Shown here: piece after piece, positions 30,263 to 38,724 of the stretch
How positions within the stretch are numbered: position 1 is the stretch's first letter
Layout of the letters: every line of letters starts with the position of its first letter
Source of the DNA: an uncultured Chitinophaga sp.
Lineage (GTDB): Bacteria > Bacteroidota > Bacteroidia > Cytophagales > Cyclobacteriaceae
Direction of reading: 5' to 3'
Assembly (NCBI GenBank): GCA_902168205.1
Contig: CABHOK010000003.1
Location: 1,736,001-1,800,000 of the forward strand
DNA length: 64,000 nt
Translations under genes and position numbers: made by a program
The notes under the pieces: generated by a model
The model's database searches: none
The model's input: the letters and a program-made list of their open reading frames with translations, nothing else
What the model was told of the DNA's origin: nothing

Positions 30263-32452
30263 TTATACTTCCATTCTGTTCATGGAGGCAAGTACGAGTT
30301 TTATTTCTCCGTAACTATAGTCTTCGCCTAGTGCTTCTTTTATAGGGGAGAGTGCCATGCCGCCTACGCGTTCTATCGTTTGTCGGATGGTTTGAAGTTT
30401 TTCCGGATCGATTACTTTATCGATGGGCAGTTGTCCGCGTTGAACGTAGAAAGCCAGGTGTGTCTCAATGGTTCCGGGACTCAGTCCGCGGAGTACAGCA
30501 ATTTTTTCGACCGGGTTTCCTTGCTGAAACAACGTGAGACTTTGTTGCTTGGTATCATTGTCGCGCTCTGGTTTATCTTTACGTATCCGCTTGGGTGCTT
30601 TCAGATGCATGCGTGAGGCAAGACCATTCGCCTGGCAATGATTGATTACCGCTTGCATAAACGTGTGTCCGTACTTTTCCACTTTCATTTGTCCGAAGCC
30701 GTTGATGTTTCGTACGTCATCGATACTATGCGGCATGTAGGCAGCGAGTTCCTGAAGTGTAGCATCCGAGAGAACAATATAGGCTGGTACATTTTCGTCT
30801 TCAGCCAGTTGCCTCCGCAGGGCACGCAGCTTGTCAAAGAGTTCAGTATCGTACTCTATGGTCTCAGAGGCTTCCTGCTTTTCTACGATGGCGCGCGATT
30901 GCGTAATCATTACACGCTCCATGCCTTTGAGTACGGCTATACTTTTCGTGGTAAGCTTTAACACCGGGTACGTACCTTCGGATTTGGCGAGATAACCCTG
31001 CGCTGTAATATCACGGATGATGCGGTTCCATTCTTCTTTACTCACATCACTTCCTATACCGAACGTTTTTAACTGTCGGTGATCATCGGGTATCTTGCTG
31101 CTGTTGGAGCCGCGGAGGAAATCAATAATATACCCTGCACCAAAGCGTTCCTGTAAACGCGATACAGCCGACAATACTTTCTGTGCTGCAATCGTACCAT
31201 CGACACGCTCAACCTGTGCGAGACAAGAGTCGCAGTTGCCGCAGTAATCGTCAGCCGGTTCATCGAAGTAATTCAGCAAATATTTTCTTCGGCACGATGA
31301 CAAGTCACCATACATCGCCATCTGATCGAGCTTGCGAAAAGCAATATTCGTCTGCTCCTGGTTTCCTTCTACCTCAGCAAAGTATTTCAGTTTCGTTACG
31401 TCACCATACGAATAAAACATCAGCGCTTCGCTATCCAGACCATCTCTTCCGGCACGACCAGTTTCCTGGTAATAGCTTTCTATATTTTTAGGCAGGTCCA
31501 TATGCACCACATAGCGCACGTTCGATTTATCGATACCCATACCAAAGGCAATCGTGGCAACCATGATCTTTACTTCATCACGCAAAAACATTTCCTGGTG
31601 TCGTGCACGTTGTTCGCGTTCCAGGCCGGCATGATAGGGGAGAGCATCAAATCCATTTGCCTTTAAATTACTGGCGAGTGTTTCCGTTGACGCCCGCGAA
31701 AGACAGTATATAATACCCGATTCATTCTTACGCTTCGTTAAGAAATCATATAATTTATCCGTAGCACCTGCCTTTGGTTCAACGGTATAGCGAATGTTCG
31801 CGCGATTGAAGCTGGATATAAATATAGCCGGCTCTTTCAGCGCCAGTTTGTCGACTATATCTCTTCGCGTAAGATTGTCCGCAGTAGCGGTGAGTGCAAT
31901 TACCGGTACCGCGGGGAGCGCGCGCTTCAGGTGGGCAAGCATCAGGTACTCCGGACGAAAGTCATGTCCCCAATGCGAGATACAATGCGCTTCGTCAATG
32001 GCAATGAGACAAACATGAAGCGAAAGTATAGTATTGAAAAACGGAGTAGGCGTAAATTTCGCAGACTGATTTTTCGGCAAAGCCGCAGTCTCTTCCTGTC
32101 GCAGTAATTTTTCAGGAGCCAGGTATAGCAATTTCAGTTCTTTCGAACGCGCCTTATCAAGAATCGCTTCCTGTTCAAATGACGATTGTGTTGAATTCAG
32201 GTAGGCGGCTTGTATACCGTTGAGACGCAAGGCATCGACCTGGTCTTTCATAAGTGCGATCAGTGGTGAGATAACAATCGTGAGACCATCCAGCATGAGC
32301 GCGGGCACCTGGTAACACAGCGATTTACCTCCGCCCGTGGGCATGAGCACGAACGTATCCTTCTTTTGCAATACACTTTGAATAATATTTTCCTGCTCAA
32401 GCCGAAAGGAAGAGTATCCAAAATGCGTTTGGAGAACTTGCAATGGTGACAT
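30263..32452 (-). CDS. recQ: ATP-dependent DNA helicase RecQ
   Basis: I chose the ATG at 32452 (MSPLQVLQTHFGYSSFR), because the 15 residues added by the upstream ATG at 32497 do not look like RecQ. The ~729-residue protein has all RecQ parts. Motif 0 is FRLEQENII, the Walker A is PTGGGKSLCYQ, the DExH box is AIDEAHCISHWGHDFR, and motif VI is YYQETGRAGRDG. A zinc site follows (CRRKYLLNYF, then CGNCDSC near residues 370-400), then an RQC winged helix and an HRDC domain (LRALRRQLAEDENVPAYIV). It unwinds recombination and stalled-fork intermediates. It lies in a co-directional run with the DnaE-like and Y-family polymerase genes, 62 bp downstream of the 2H phosphoesterase gene. Confidence 0.95.
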   Translation of the reverse strand: MSPLQVLQTHFGYSSFRLEQENIIQSVLQKKDTFVLMPTGGGKSLCYQVPALMLDGLTIVISPLIALMKDQVDALRLNGIQAAYLNSTQSSFEQEAILDKARSKELKLLYLAPEKLLRQEETAALPKNQSAKFTPTPFFNTILSLHVCLIAIDEAHCISHWGHDFRPEYLMLAHLKRALPAVPVIALTATADNLTRRDIVDKLALKEPAIFISSFNRANIRYTVEPKAGATDKLYDFLTKRKNESGIIYCLSRASTETLASNLKANGFDALPYHAGLEREQRARHQEMFLRDEVKIMVATIAFGMGIDKSNVRYVVHMDLPKNIESYYQETGRAGRDGLDSEALMFYSYGDVTKLKYFAEVEGNQEQTNIAFRKLDQMAMYGDLSSCRRKYLLNYFDEPADDYCGNCDSCLAQVERVDGTIAAQKVLSAVSRLQERFGAGYIIDFLRGSNSSKIPDDHRQLKTFGIGSDVSKEEWNRIIRDITAQGYLAKSEGTYPVLKLTTKSIAVLKGMERVMITQSRAIVEKQEASETIEYDTELFDKLRALRRQLAEDENVPAYIVLSDATLQELAAYMPHSIDDVRNINGFGQMKVEKYGHTFMQAVINHCQANGLASRMHLKAPKRIRKDKPERDNDTKQQSLTLFQQGNPVEKIAVLRGLSPGTIETHLAFYVQRGQLPIDKVIDPEKLQTIRQTIERVGGMALSPIKEALGEDYSYGEIKLVLASMNRMEV

Positions 32453-32514
32453 ATCTAAATAAAATCTAATAACGGTTAAAAATAGGAGGGTCATCATACA
32501 ACGGGGATTGCAAG

Positions 32515-33057
32515 TTAATATTCTCCAAACATAATATCCTTATAATGTACCCAGCGGTTTTCAGCGCGCGCCAGTACAGTAATGCGGTCGCAGAGAAAAT
32601 GCTGACTGTACGAAAAATCTTTCAGGTACGGCCAGGCTTTCAGAAAATCCTCCGGTGTTAATTTCTTGGCAATGGTAATGTGTGGCGTATACCCGGATTC
32701 TTCCTTGATCAGCTTCTCGAAAATATCACGCACCGGGTACTTGTTCACAATATCCATATATATAGTACGGTTCGAGCCGTTATAAAATACATTCAGGTTC
32801 TTAATGAAGACGTTGAACGGTTTGAACTGCGCAGCTTTGGCCTCTACATGACGCACAATATCATCCACATGCGTGTCGCTATATTTGAAGAGTGAAATGT
32901 GTGCTTTGGAATACCGGTCACCAAATTCGTGGCCGATCAGATAGTGTACATCGTCTTTCAATACCGATACATCACTCATGATGTGACGCGGAGGCGCAAT
33001 GATAAAGAATAATTCTTTTACCGGGCTGCTGATCTTTAGTGCTGATGTTCTTCTCAT
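32515..33057 (-). CDS. 2H phosphoesterase, LigT/2-prime,5-prime RNA ligase-like family
   Basis: The 180-residue protein has the two HxT/Sx motifs that define the 2H superfamily: HISLFKY near residues 54-60 and HITIAKK near 129-135. Family members cleave 2-prime,5-prime bonds or cyclic phosphates in RNA or nucleotides; the actual substrate is unknown. The length is normal. It sits between recQ and the Y-family polymerase gene on the same strand, with gaps of 62 and 118 bp, so it may belong to the same repair transcript. The in-frame Met at residue 27 is a possible alternative start. Confidence 0.85.
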   Translation of the reverse strand: MRRTSALKISSPVKELFFIIAPPRHIMSDVSVLKDDVHYLIGHEFGDRYSKAHISLFKYSDTHVDDIVRHVEAKAAQFKPFNVFIKNLNVFYNGSNRTIYMDIVNKYPVRDIFEKLIKEESGYTPHITIAKKLTPEDFLKAWPYLKDFSYSQHFLCDRITVLARAENRWVHYKDIMFGEY

Positions 33058-33175
33058 AACCTTAAAATTTTTTTATTCCGTAACTGCTATATATTTTTTT
33101 ATCTACATTCTTCCTTTCAGCCGGTTGTTGTTTCTCCCGCACGGCTTCTTACTTTCGGCTTCTTACTTCTAAAAC

Positions 33176-34363
33176 CTACTTCCCCTTAAACATATTCATC
33201 TCCATCCGCACGCGCCTGCTCACATCGAGCGTTGTGGCGCGAACCACTTTCTCAACACCGTGTCTATGCTTGATATAGTCAATCGCTTCATAGAGGTTGA
33301 TGCTTTCTGCGGTATCATCAAACAAACTGATCTGGTGATTGCCATGTACAAGACCGCTCAGCCGAACGCCCACCAACCGGATCAGCATTCTTCTATTATA
33401 GAGTTTATCAAACAACTGCGTTACCGTGCGTAGCAATACATGGTCAGACGATGTATAGGGTATATGTACCTGCTTTGTTTCGGTATCGAAGTTGGAGTAG
33501 CGTATCTTTACCGTTACGCATGAAGTAAGTTTCATCTGACTACGCAACTGGAAGGACACCTTTTCCACCATCGCGATGAGAATGGATTTCAGTCGCTTTA
33601 CATCAATGGTATCTTCATCAAAAGTACTTTCTGTTGAAATAGACTTCTGCTCACTATAGGGAACCACCGGAGAGTCATCTATACCTTGCGCTTTGTTCCA
33701 CAGCGATATTCCATTTTTACCAAACGCGCTCACCAGGAACTTCACCGGCATCTCGCGAAGGGTCGCAATGGTGCGCACGCCCATATCATAGAGAAAGGTA
33801 GTGGTCTGTTTTCCTACCATTGGAATTTTATCCACCGTGAGCGGATCGAGAAATTGTCGTTCCGTGCCCGGCTCTATATATTTATTAGCGTTGGGTTTAT
33901 ATTCACCCGTGGCAACTTTTGATATAAGTTTATTAACCGAAAGTCCCATCGATATGGTAAGGCCACTCTCTTTAATAATCTTATGGCGTAACTCCGTGGC
34001 CCATTTATAGGCACCGAAATATTTATCCATGCCACTCGCATCAATATAGAATTCATCGATCGATGCTTTCTCAAAAGCAGGCGCAGCCTCTTCAATCATC
34101 TCGGTTATTTCATGCGAGGCTTTACTATAAGACTCCATATCGCCCGAGATAACTTTAGCATCGGGGCACAATTGCAACGCGAGGTACATCGGCATGGCCG
34201 AGTGCACACCAAACTGGCGCGCCTCATAACTGCAGGCAGCCACCACACCTCTGCGACTGCTTCCGCCTACTATTAAAGGCAAACCCTGCAGGCGCGGATT
34301 GTTCTTGCGCTCAACCGCCACAAAGAAAGCGTCCAGATCAAGATGTATGATGTTCCGTTCCAT
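33176..34363 (-). CDS. dinB: Y-family DNA polymerase IV (DinB-like)
   Basis: The 395-residue translesion polymerase shows the catalytic motifs HLDLDAFFVAVE (residues 7-18) and SIDEFYID (near 101-108), which give the three metal-binding acidic residues. The steric-gate segment, the YEARQFGV finger motif and the little-finger domain (KSISTESTFDEDTID onward) are all present. It lacks an obvious beta-clamp tail beyond SLFDD near 352, which resembles a clamp-binding QxSLFD-type motif. The ATG is 9 bp from the perfect palindrome at 34373-34391, so repression by the divergent LexA-like protein is likely. It probably acts with the nearby DnaE-like polymerase in damage tolerance. Confidence 0.93.
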   Translation of the reverse strand: MERNIIHLDLDAFFVAVERKNNPRLQGLPLIVGGSSRRGVVAACSYEARQFGVHSAMPMYLALQLCPDAKVISGDMESYSKASHEITEMIEEAAPAFEKASIDEFYIDASGMDKYFGAYKWATELRHKIIKESGLTISMGLSVNKLISKVATGEYKPNANKYIEPGTERQFLDPLTVDKIPMVGKQTTTFLYDMGVRTIATLREMPVKFLVSAFGKNGISLWNKAQGIDDSPVVPYSEQKSISTESTFDEDTIDVKRLKSILIAMVEKVSFQLRSQMKLTSCVTVKIRYSNFDTETKQVHIPYTSSDHVLLRTVTQLFDKLYNRRMLIRLVGVRLSGLVHGNHQISLFDDTAESINLYEAIDYIKHRHGVEKVVRATTLDVSRRVRMEMNMFKGK

Positions 34364-34372
34364 GACGCTAAA

Positions 34373-34391
34373 TAACTAAAAATATTAGTTA
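34373..34391. promoter_or_regulatory. Operator-like perfect palindrome next to the dinB start
   Basis: TAACTAAAAATATTAGTTA has two perfect 7-bp arms around a 5-bp centre and ends 10 bp before the dinB ATG. Its core CTAA-N5-TTAG recurs at 34409-34421, 33 bp away (about three helical turns). The divergent gene encodes a self-cleaving LexA/UmuD-like HTH repressor, so this is a candidate damage-response operator. Confidence 0.6.
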
Positions 34392-34408
34392 GATGTTTTT
34401 CTTTTCGA

Positions 34409-34421
34409 CTAATTATTTTAG
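34409..34421. promoter_or_regulatory. Second CTAA-N5-TTAG operator-like site overlapping a -7 box
   Basis: CTAATTATTTTAG repeats the CTAA-N5-TTAG core of the palindrome at 34373-34391. Its right arm overlaps the -7 box TAGATTTG, so a bound repressor would block transcription toward the LexA-like gene. This suggests autoregulation. Confidence 0.5.
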
Positions 34422-34426
34422 ATTTG
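34419..34426 (+). promoter_or_regulatory. -7 promoter box for the LexA-like gene
   Basis: TAGATTTG matches TAnnTTTG exactly. Initiation a few bases downstream would give a ~250-base leader ahead of the ATG at 34682, including the stem-loop at 34511-34552. No convincing -33 TTG was seen. Confidence 0.45.
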
Positions 34427-34510
34427 TGTCATCATTGAGAACAAAAAGGGAGTTAAACTGATTTTGCCATTCAGACTTATAAAACTCAATGAAACGTTGT
34501 GTGTAGTTTG

Positions 34511-34552
34511 CCTGAATCTCTCTCGCAGGGTTATGCGAGAGAGGCCTTCAGG
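34511..34552 (+). other. Long stem-loop in the leader of the LexA-like gene
   Basis: The arms CTCTCTCGCA (34518-34527) and TGCGAGAGAG (34534-34543) pair perfectly around a 6-base loop, and CCTGAA (34511-34516) pairs with TTCAGG (34547-34552) outside them. No T-run follows, so it is not a simple terminator. It may be a leader-RNA structure or a protein site. Confidence 0.6.
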
Positions 34553-34681
34553 GTTGTTTGTAAAACGAAGTCGATCGTATTAGCAGCGTGTTGTTTTTTC
34601 AGATAAACTATATCTGGGGAAACTCGATTTTTGTTTATTCAAATCGTACTTTGTAAATCGTAAACTTGTACCTTATATATA

Positions 34682-35461
34682 ATGGCAACTGTTAATAAAA
34701 ATCTGAAGTTCCTTCGTACACAGAAAGGACTTACACAAAAACAACTTGCAGAAAAGCTCGGCTTGAAGCAAGCCGCCATTGGCGCCTATGAAGAAGAGCG
34801 TGCAACCCCTCCGTTGTCTTCGCTGCTCGATATAACCAAGATATTCAATGTTAATCTGGATGCACTGGTTAGTCAGGACTTAAGCAAGGTATCAGAGAAG
34901 GATCGTAAAGCTGCACCATCAAAAGGTAAAGAAGTACTCGCGATAACCGTTGACTCCAATAATAAAGAGAATGTAGAGCTGGTATCACAGAAGGCTTCTG
35001 CCGGATACCTGGGCGGTTACCAGGATCCGGAGTTTGTAAAAGATCTTCCGAAGATAAGTTTACCCGTACTGCCCCGGAATAAAACCTATCGCGCCTTCGA
35101 GATACAAGGCGACTCGATGTTACCCGTGCAGCCCGGCAGTATAATTTTTGGAGAATATGTAGAAGATGTAGGCGATATCAAGAATGGTAAGCTATATATA
35201 CTGGTAACCAAACAGGACGGTATAGTCTTTAAACGCGTTTTTAATTTTGCCGATGACGAAGGGAAGTTGCTTGCAGTATCCGACAACCGCCAGTACCAGC
35301 CTTTCTCCGTCACTGCCGATGATGTATTGGAAATATGGGCAGCGAAAGCATTTTTCTCTAACCAGTTTCCGGAAGGTAACGGAGGTAATCAGTCGGTATC
35401 CGATCAGCTGGCATTGCAGATTGTGAAGCTTCAGCAGGAATTGCAGGGAAAGAAAAAGTGA
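34682..35461 (+). CDS. XRE-family LexA/UmuD-like self-cleaving repressor (S24 peptidase)
   Basis: The 259-residue protein has an N-terminal XRE helix-turn-helix (LRTQKGLTQKQLAEKLGLKQ, residues 11-30, then IGAYEEERATP). The C-terminal S24 domain has the catalytic pair S145 in GDSMLP and K184 in IVFKRVF. A likely cleavage bond is A107-G108 in KASAGYL, matching the Ala-Gly site of LexA-type repressors. DNA damage and RecA would then trigger self-cleavage and derepression. It is divergent from dinB across a region with two matching palindromes, so it probably controls itself and the polymerase cluster. The XRE rather than winged-helix DNA-binding domain sets it apart from classical LexA. Confidence 0.92.
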   Translation: MATVNKNLKFLRTQKGLTQKQLAEKLGLKQAAIGAYEEERATPPLSSLLDITKIFNVNLDALVSQDLSKVSEKDRKAAPSKGKEVLAITVDSNNKENVELVSQKASAGYLGGYQDPEFVKDLPKISLPVLPRNKTYRAFEIQGDSMLPVQPGSIIFGEYVEDVGDIKNGKLYILVTKQDGIVFKRVFNFADDEGKLLAVSDNRQYQPFSVTADDVLEIWAAKAFFSNQFPEGNGGNQSVSDQLALQIVKLQQELQGKKK

Positions 35462-35621
35462 ATGCTTAACCGTTATCCGTTAATGGTTGTCCGTTAATCG
35501 TAGAGTGAGACGGATGCTGTGTTAATGGATTTGAAAAAGATATATACTCTTTTTAGAACTATAGATATAGACACGCAAACTCTTGTCGGAGTGCGGAATG
35601 CTATGCTGTGAGTTTGGTATT

Positions 35622-35675
35622 TTGAAACTCCGTGAACCTCTGTGTCTCCTCCGTGTCCTTTGTGCCATTGGATTT
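35622..35675 (+). repeat. Dispersed intergenic repeat, copy A
   Basis: Text of the type CTCTGTGTCTCCTCCGTGTC ends in TTTGTGCCATTGGATTT. Four other copies in the window share the end GTGCAATTGGATTT or a close variant. Confidence 0.55.
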
Positions 35676-35693
35676 ATATACACGTTATTAAAA

Positions 35694-35981
35694 ATGCCGC
35701 AGTCGTCCAGTTGCTTCTCGAGACAAAACTTCGAGAAAGTTCATGCCTATATAACAAGTAATACCGATTCCGCAGGACATAGTTCCGTTACCATAGAAGG
35801 CTATGCCATAACTATTATCGATGCCGATCGTCTGGCCTTCAAAAAAGACAACTATACCTTCGGACAAGTCCACAAACAGAAAGGAATTATAGCCCTGACG
35901 AAACGCCAGCAGGATCGGGAGCGGCATGTGCGTGCGATCGAGCAGGCTTTCTGTGCTTTGGTGGAGGCCGTTAGTGGTTAG
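35694..35981 (+). CDS. Small hypothetical protein
   Basis: The 95-residue product starts at the ATG at 35694 (MPQSSSCFSRQNFEKVHAYI). An upstream in-frame start at 35583 would include translated repeat sequence and is not believable. The protein is soluble, begins with a Ser/Cys-rich segment, and has a middle segment (YAITIIDADRLAFKKDNYTF) like a small alpha/beta fold. No family was recognised. It stands alone between the LexA-like gene and the accessory region. Confidence 0.6.
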   Translation: MPQSSSCFSRQNFEKVHAYITSNTDSAGHSSVTIEGYAITIIDADRLAFKKDNYTFGQVHKQKGIIALTKRQQDRERHVRAIEQAFCALVEAVSG

Positions 35982-36044
35982 GGTATAGGAGGCGTTTTTG
36001 CTTTTAAGAGGGTAGGGGTTCCTTTCAGAGAGATATAATCCAGG

Positions 36045-36150
36045 GCCACAAAGTTCTCGAAGAAGACACAGAGTTCTCAGAGAAATTTGTATTAACCTTT
36101 GTGAAGCTTCGTGTCTTTCTTTGTGTTCTTCGTGCAATGGGATTTCAATG
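36045..36150 (+). repeat. Dispersed intergenic repeat, copy B (two-armed)
   Basis: An arm with CACAAAGTTCTCGAAG and GACACAGAGTTCTCAGAG is followed by a roughly complementary arm (CCTTTGTGAAGCTTCGTGTC) that ends CGTGCAATGGGATTT. The two arms make an imperfect inverted repeat. The right edge overlaps the end of the 36145-36552 gene. Confidence 0.55.
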
Positions 36151-36552
36151 CACCCTCTTCATTACCCACCGCTTACTATTGAGTTGATCCGGTTGGTTGT
36201 AGAGTTTTCTTTTCACCACAACGAATTCATATATAGCGCCCTTCTTGAGTGAACTGCTATAAACAGAGTCCGCTTGAAGCCTGATAACGTTGTTCTCTTT
36301 TTGCCACGTTCCATATACCCAACTCGGCAGACTCGATGACGCCATATAGTGAACAAACCTGCCGTTATCAGTTAACGCCAAGGTCTCCATCCAGGCCGTT
36401 GTAGGTACATTTCGCAAATGCCAATACCATCGTGTAAACCTGGAGCCGATCTGATCATGCCGCATATAGTACTCCACTAGCTTTGGTTTTTCTTGCGCGA
36501 AAGACAAGGTTGTAATAGATGCCAGTATTCCGATGATAATAAATCTTTTCAT
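36145..36552 (-). CDS. Small exported hypothetical protein
   Basis: The 135-residue protein has a signal peptide (MKRFIIIGILASITTLSFAQ), so it is periplasmic or secreted. The mature part has short strands with Trp residues (RFTRWYWHLRN, WVYGTWQKENNVIRLQAD), which is reminiscent of small beta-barrel lipocalin-like folds. No family was recognised. It is last in a run of small minus-strand genes but is separated from the next one upstream by ~200 bp that includes a dispersed repeat. Confidence 0.75.
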   Translation of the reverse strand: MKRFIIIGILASITTLSFAQEKPKLVEYYMRHDQIGSRFTRWYWHLRNVPTTAWMETLALTDNGRFVHYMASSSLPSWVYGTWQKENNVIRLQADSVYSSSLKKGAIYEFVVVKRKLYNQPDQLNSKRWVMKRVH

Positions 36553-36686
36553 CTGCGTTTGTGTTCAAAACGACTGAAACCCGATACCCTAATTTAAGAA
36601 CATTATAGCTATAACGATTTATGAACGCATGTATTTCAAGCTGACCGGCAAACCTCGAGAAGCTGTTGCCCCTCATTAATCAACTA

Positions 36687-36744
36687 GCTTAGATCCTTCG
36701 TGTTTCTCCGCGTCTTCTTGGTGGATTTTGTGTAATTGGATTTT
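36687..36744 (+). repeat. Dispersed intergenic repeat, copy C
   Basis: CCTTCGTGTTTCTCCGCGTC continues to TTTTGTGTAATTGGATTTT. It has the same right-hand terminus as the other copies. Confidence 0.5.
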
Positions 36745-36755
36745 AACCAACTTTT

Positions 36756-37286
36756 CTAAAGATTAAATATTCCATGAAAGATCAGGTTCACTCCCAGAAT
36801 TAATGCGAGTATAGCCGCCAGTCGATACGCAGGTTTAACACTTCGATGGATCAAAATTCTCAGCTTGCTATGGTCTATAGGCGATTCGAAAAATCTCTTT
36901 GATCGTAATGTAGAATGATATCCTTCTGTTTGATCCAGATTGGAAAAGCTAATGGTATAATTACCTGTGTGACGTATTGAGAATCCCCAGCATTGAACTT
37001 CTTTTTGACCTTCACGCGTAGAAGAAAATAGAAGATAGTTTACACGGAAATTTGATGCGTCACTCTCGCCTGAAGTTATCTTAATAATCACCCGTTGCTC
37101 AAAGTCGATGAACCCCGCACCCAATACGGAGATTGAATAATACCCCGGCTCCTTAATTTCAAATGGATAATTACCATCTTCAAAATTGAAAACAGCAATC
37201 GGCTTTTTATAATACTTCAGAAGTACTTTAAGAGACCATGCAAGTAGGACTAACCCCGTGATCTCAATGAGAATCTTTGTTGCCAT
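36756..37286 (-). CDS. Hypothetical membrane protein with two terminal membrane helices
   Basis: The 176-residue protein has one hydrophobic helix at the N-terminus (IEITGLVLLAWSLKVLL) and one at the C-terminus (YRLAAILALILGVNLIFHG). A ~110-residue beta-rich domain lies between them (YYSISVLGAGFIDFE, NYTISFSNL). No family was recognised. Its ATG follows immediately on the TAG of the frameshifted gene upstream (37287), so the two were one operon. It belongs to a run of seven small minus-strand genes from 39455 to 36145. Confidence 0.72.
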   Translation of the reverse strand: MATKILIEITGLVLLAWSLKVLLKYYKKPIAVFNFEDGNYPFEIKEPGYYSISVLGAGFIDFEQRVIIKITSGESDASNFRVNYLLFSSTREGQKEVQCWGFSIRHTGNYTISFSNLDQTEGYHSTLRSKRFFESPIDHSKLRILIHRSVKPAYRLAAILALILGVNLIFHGIFNL

Positions 37287-37641
37287 CTAATTATAGCGTG
37301 TAATCAATTCTTTTATTTGATCTGGCGTTTTATCAAGCCATGAAACATTTGTTTCATAATTCTCTTTTTCAGTTCTGATAGAGAAAAAGTTGCCAACGCT
37401 TTCAACGTATATCATCTCTATATTTTTGGATTTCGTGCCTGGAAATCAAAACAACCTTTTTATTATATTTAAAATACAGGACATAGATACTCACTGCGAT
37501 AGAAGCTATCTTAACCAACAAACTGTCATTGTACTCATCTTTAAAAAATACAGTGGACGTCCCTAATACTAATGCCAGTATGGTTACAATTGTAAACGGA
37601 AAAACTGTTTTCTTTCTTAGTCGAAGTTCAATAATATTCAT
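37287..37641 (-). pseudogene. Small membrane protein gene interrupted by a +1 frameshift
   Basis: The ATG at 37641 opens MNIIELRLRKKTVFPFTIVTI with two hydrophobic segments, but this frame stops at 37402 just after KKVVLIS. A second frame continues as GTKSKNIEMIYVESVGNFF to ELITRYN and stops at 37287, exactly one base before the next gene start. Joining the frames near 37435-37445 gives a normal ~117-residue protein, so one base appears to have been gained. The start overlaps the stop of the upstream gene (ATGA at 37638-37641). The product is unrecognised, probably a small membrane protein. A sequencing error cannot be ruled out. Confidence 0.6.
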
Positions 37642-38279
37642 GAATTGTCAGTCTTTTTCCTTAGTTTCTCCTCGTGTACCTTTTTCCATTTCTCTTTGTA
37701 CTCTCCAAAGTTACCTCGAAGCCTCTTTGTTGCTTCCTTGGCGTTTATCTCCCATGAACCGCCAATTGTTTTATCGTTTTTATTAAAGTGATCAAGAAGA
37801 ATAGTGGTCGAATTGGAAAAAGTAGTCCATACTATTTTCACAGGCTTATTGATGACTTTAACTTGTTTCCCTTCTACTATTCGAAACTGTTTAATGTTCT
37901 TCTTATGGTAAGCGATCGCATCCTCCGTAAGAGTCAATTCCCTTTTGCTCAGCTTCGCTTTCTTAAAAGCCTCGAGGAAGCTAAAGAACTCTTTAAAAGC
38001 CTTCTCGTCATTCTTCAGGTTCCTATTATAAATTTGCCAATACCATCCGCCAGCCAATCCGAAGTGTTTTTTTAGATGTCCTAATAACCATATACTGAAA
38101 AAGTTAAAGTCAGGGTACTTGTCGTGTCGTAACTGTTCGGCTGAGGCAGCTATTTGAAAACCCGTTATGAAAGAATCAAGCGATTTGAAATTGAAATTTG
38201 TCCCCAGGAACATTCCTTTTCTCTTTTCCAGATGTATTAGAATGTCATATATATTTACTTGTTTCTTCATTTTTACCAA
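37638..38279 (-). CDS. Hypothetical cytoplasmic protein, immunity-like N-terminal motif
   Basis: The 213-residue protein starts at MVKMKKQ (the ATG at 38270 is an alternative). The segment IHLEKRKGMFLGTNFNF...FITGFQIAA (residues ~12-45) resembles the RPGMYLG...FIxGY opening of a widespread family of small proteins often found near toxin loci. I cannot name the family with certainty. The C-terminal part is highly charged (KRLRGNFGEYKEKWKKV). It overlaps the upstream gene (38273) by 7 bp and the downstream frameshifted gene by 4 bp, so all three were cotranscribed. Confidence 0.7.
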   Translation of the reverse strand: MVKMKKQVNIYDILIHLEKRKGMFLGTNFNFKSLDSFITGFQIAASAEQLRHDKYPDFNFFSIWLLGHLKKHFGLAGGWYWQIYNRNLKNDEKAFKEFFSFLEAFKKAKLSKRELTLTEDAIAYHKKNIKQFRIVEGKQVKVINKPVKIVWTTFSNSTTILLDHFNKNDKTIGGSWEINAKEATKRLRGNFGEYKEKWKKVHEEKLRKKTDNS

Positions 38280-38689
38280 ACTACATCTTGACTTAATTCT
38301 TTATTTCTATAATCATCAAAGGGCTTCACTTTCGTCAGCTCATAAGTTTTGATATCTAGTGCCCATATAGCAGAATTCTCAGACCAAGGATCAATAAGGA
38401 TTTCAATAATTTGATCATCGGCTGTTCTTATAGCGTGAACCCATCGAAGTTCTTCACGATCAATTTTAGTCACCTTTCCTTTTCTCCAAATAGTAATATG
38501 GTCTCCTGCAATAATTGCCCAGTCGTTATTTTTACTTATTAATCCGCAGCTCGGGTCTCCATAGAAGTCATCGACAAGAATCTCTTCTCCGTTTCGTTTT
38601 TCAATCAAATATGCATCTTCGAAGATATGCCCGATAAAGTACCTTTCGGTCTCATCTAAAATACGCATGTCGGGATAATTTCTTTTCAT
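38273..38689 (-). CDS. Hypothetical cytoplasmic protein
   Basis: The 138-residue acidic protein has no signal peptide or membrane segment. Its short strands (YLIEKRNGEEILVDDFYGD, DWAIIAGDHITIWRKGKVTKI, SAIWALDIKTYELTKVKPF) look like propeller-blade or beta-sandwich repeats. No family was recognised. It overlaps the next gene by 7 bp. Small acidic proteins in such packed runs are often orphan immunity proteins, but here that is a guess from context. Confidence 0.7.
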   Translation of the reverse strand: MKRNYPDMRILDETERYFIGHIFEDAYLIEKRNGEEILVDDFYGDPSCGLISKNNDWAIIAGDHITIWRKGKVTKIDREELRWVHAIRTADDQIIEILIDPWSENSAIWALDIKTYELTKVKPFDDYRNKELSQDVVW

Positions 38690-38724
38690 TTGAGTTCTGG
38701 TTCAGTTATCAAACATTTTAACCT

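Noticed and set aside
34511-34552. Terminator for the LexA-like or dinB transcript
   Set aside because: There is no T-run on either side, and no gene ends here.
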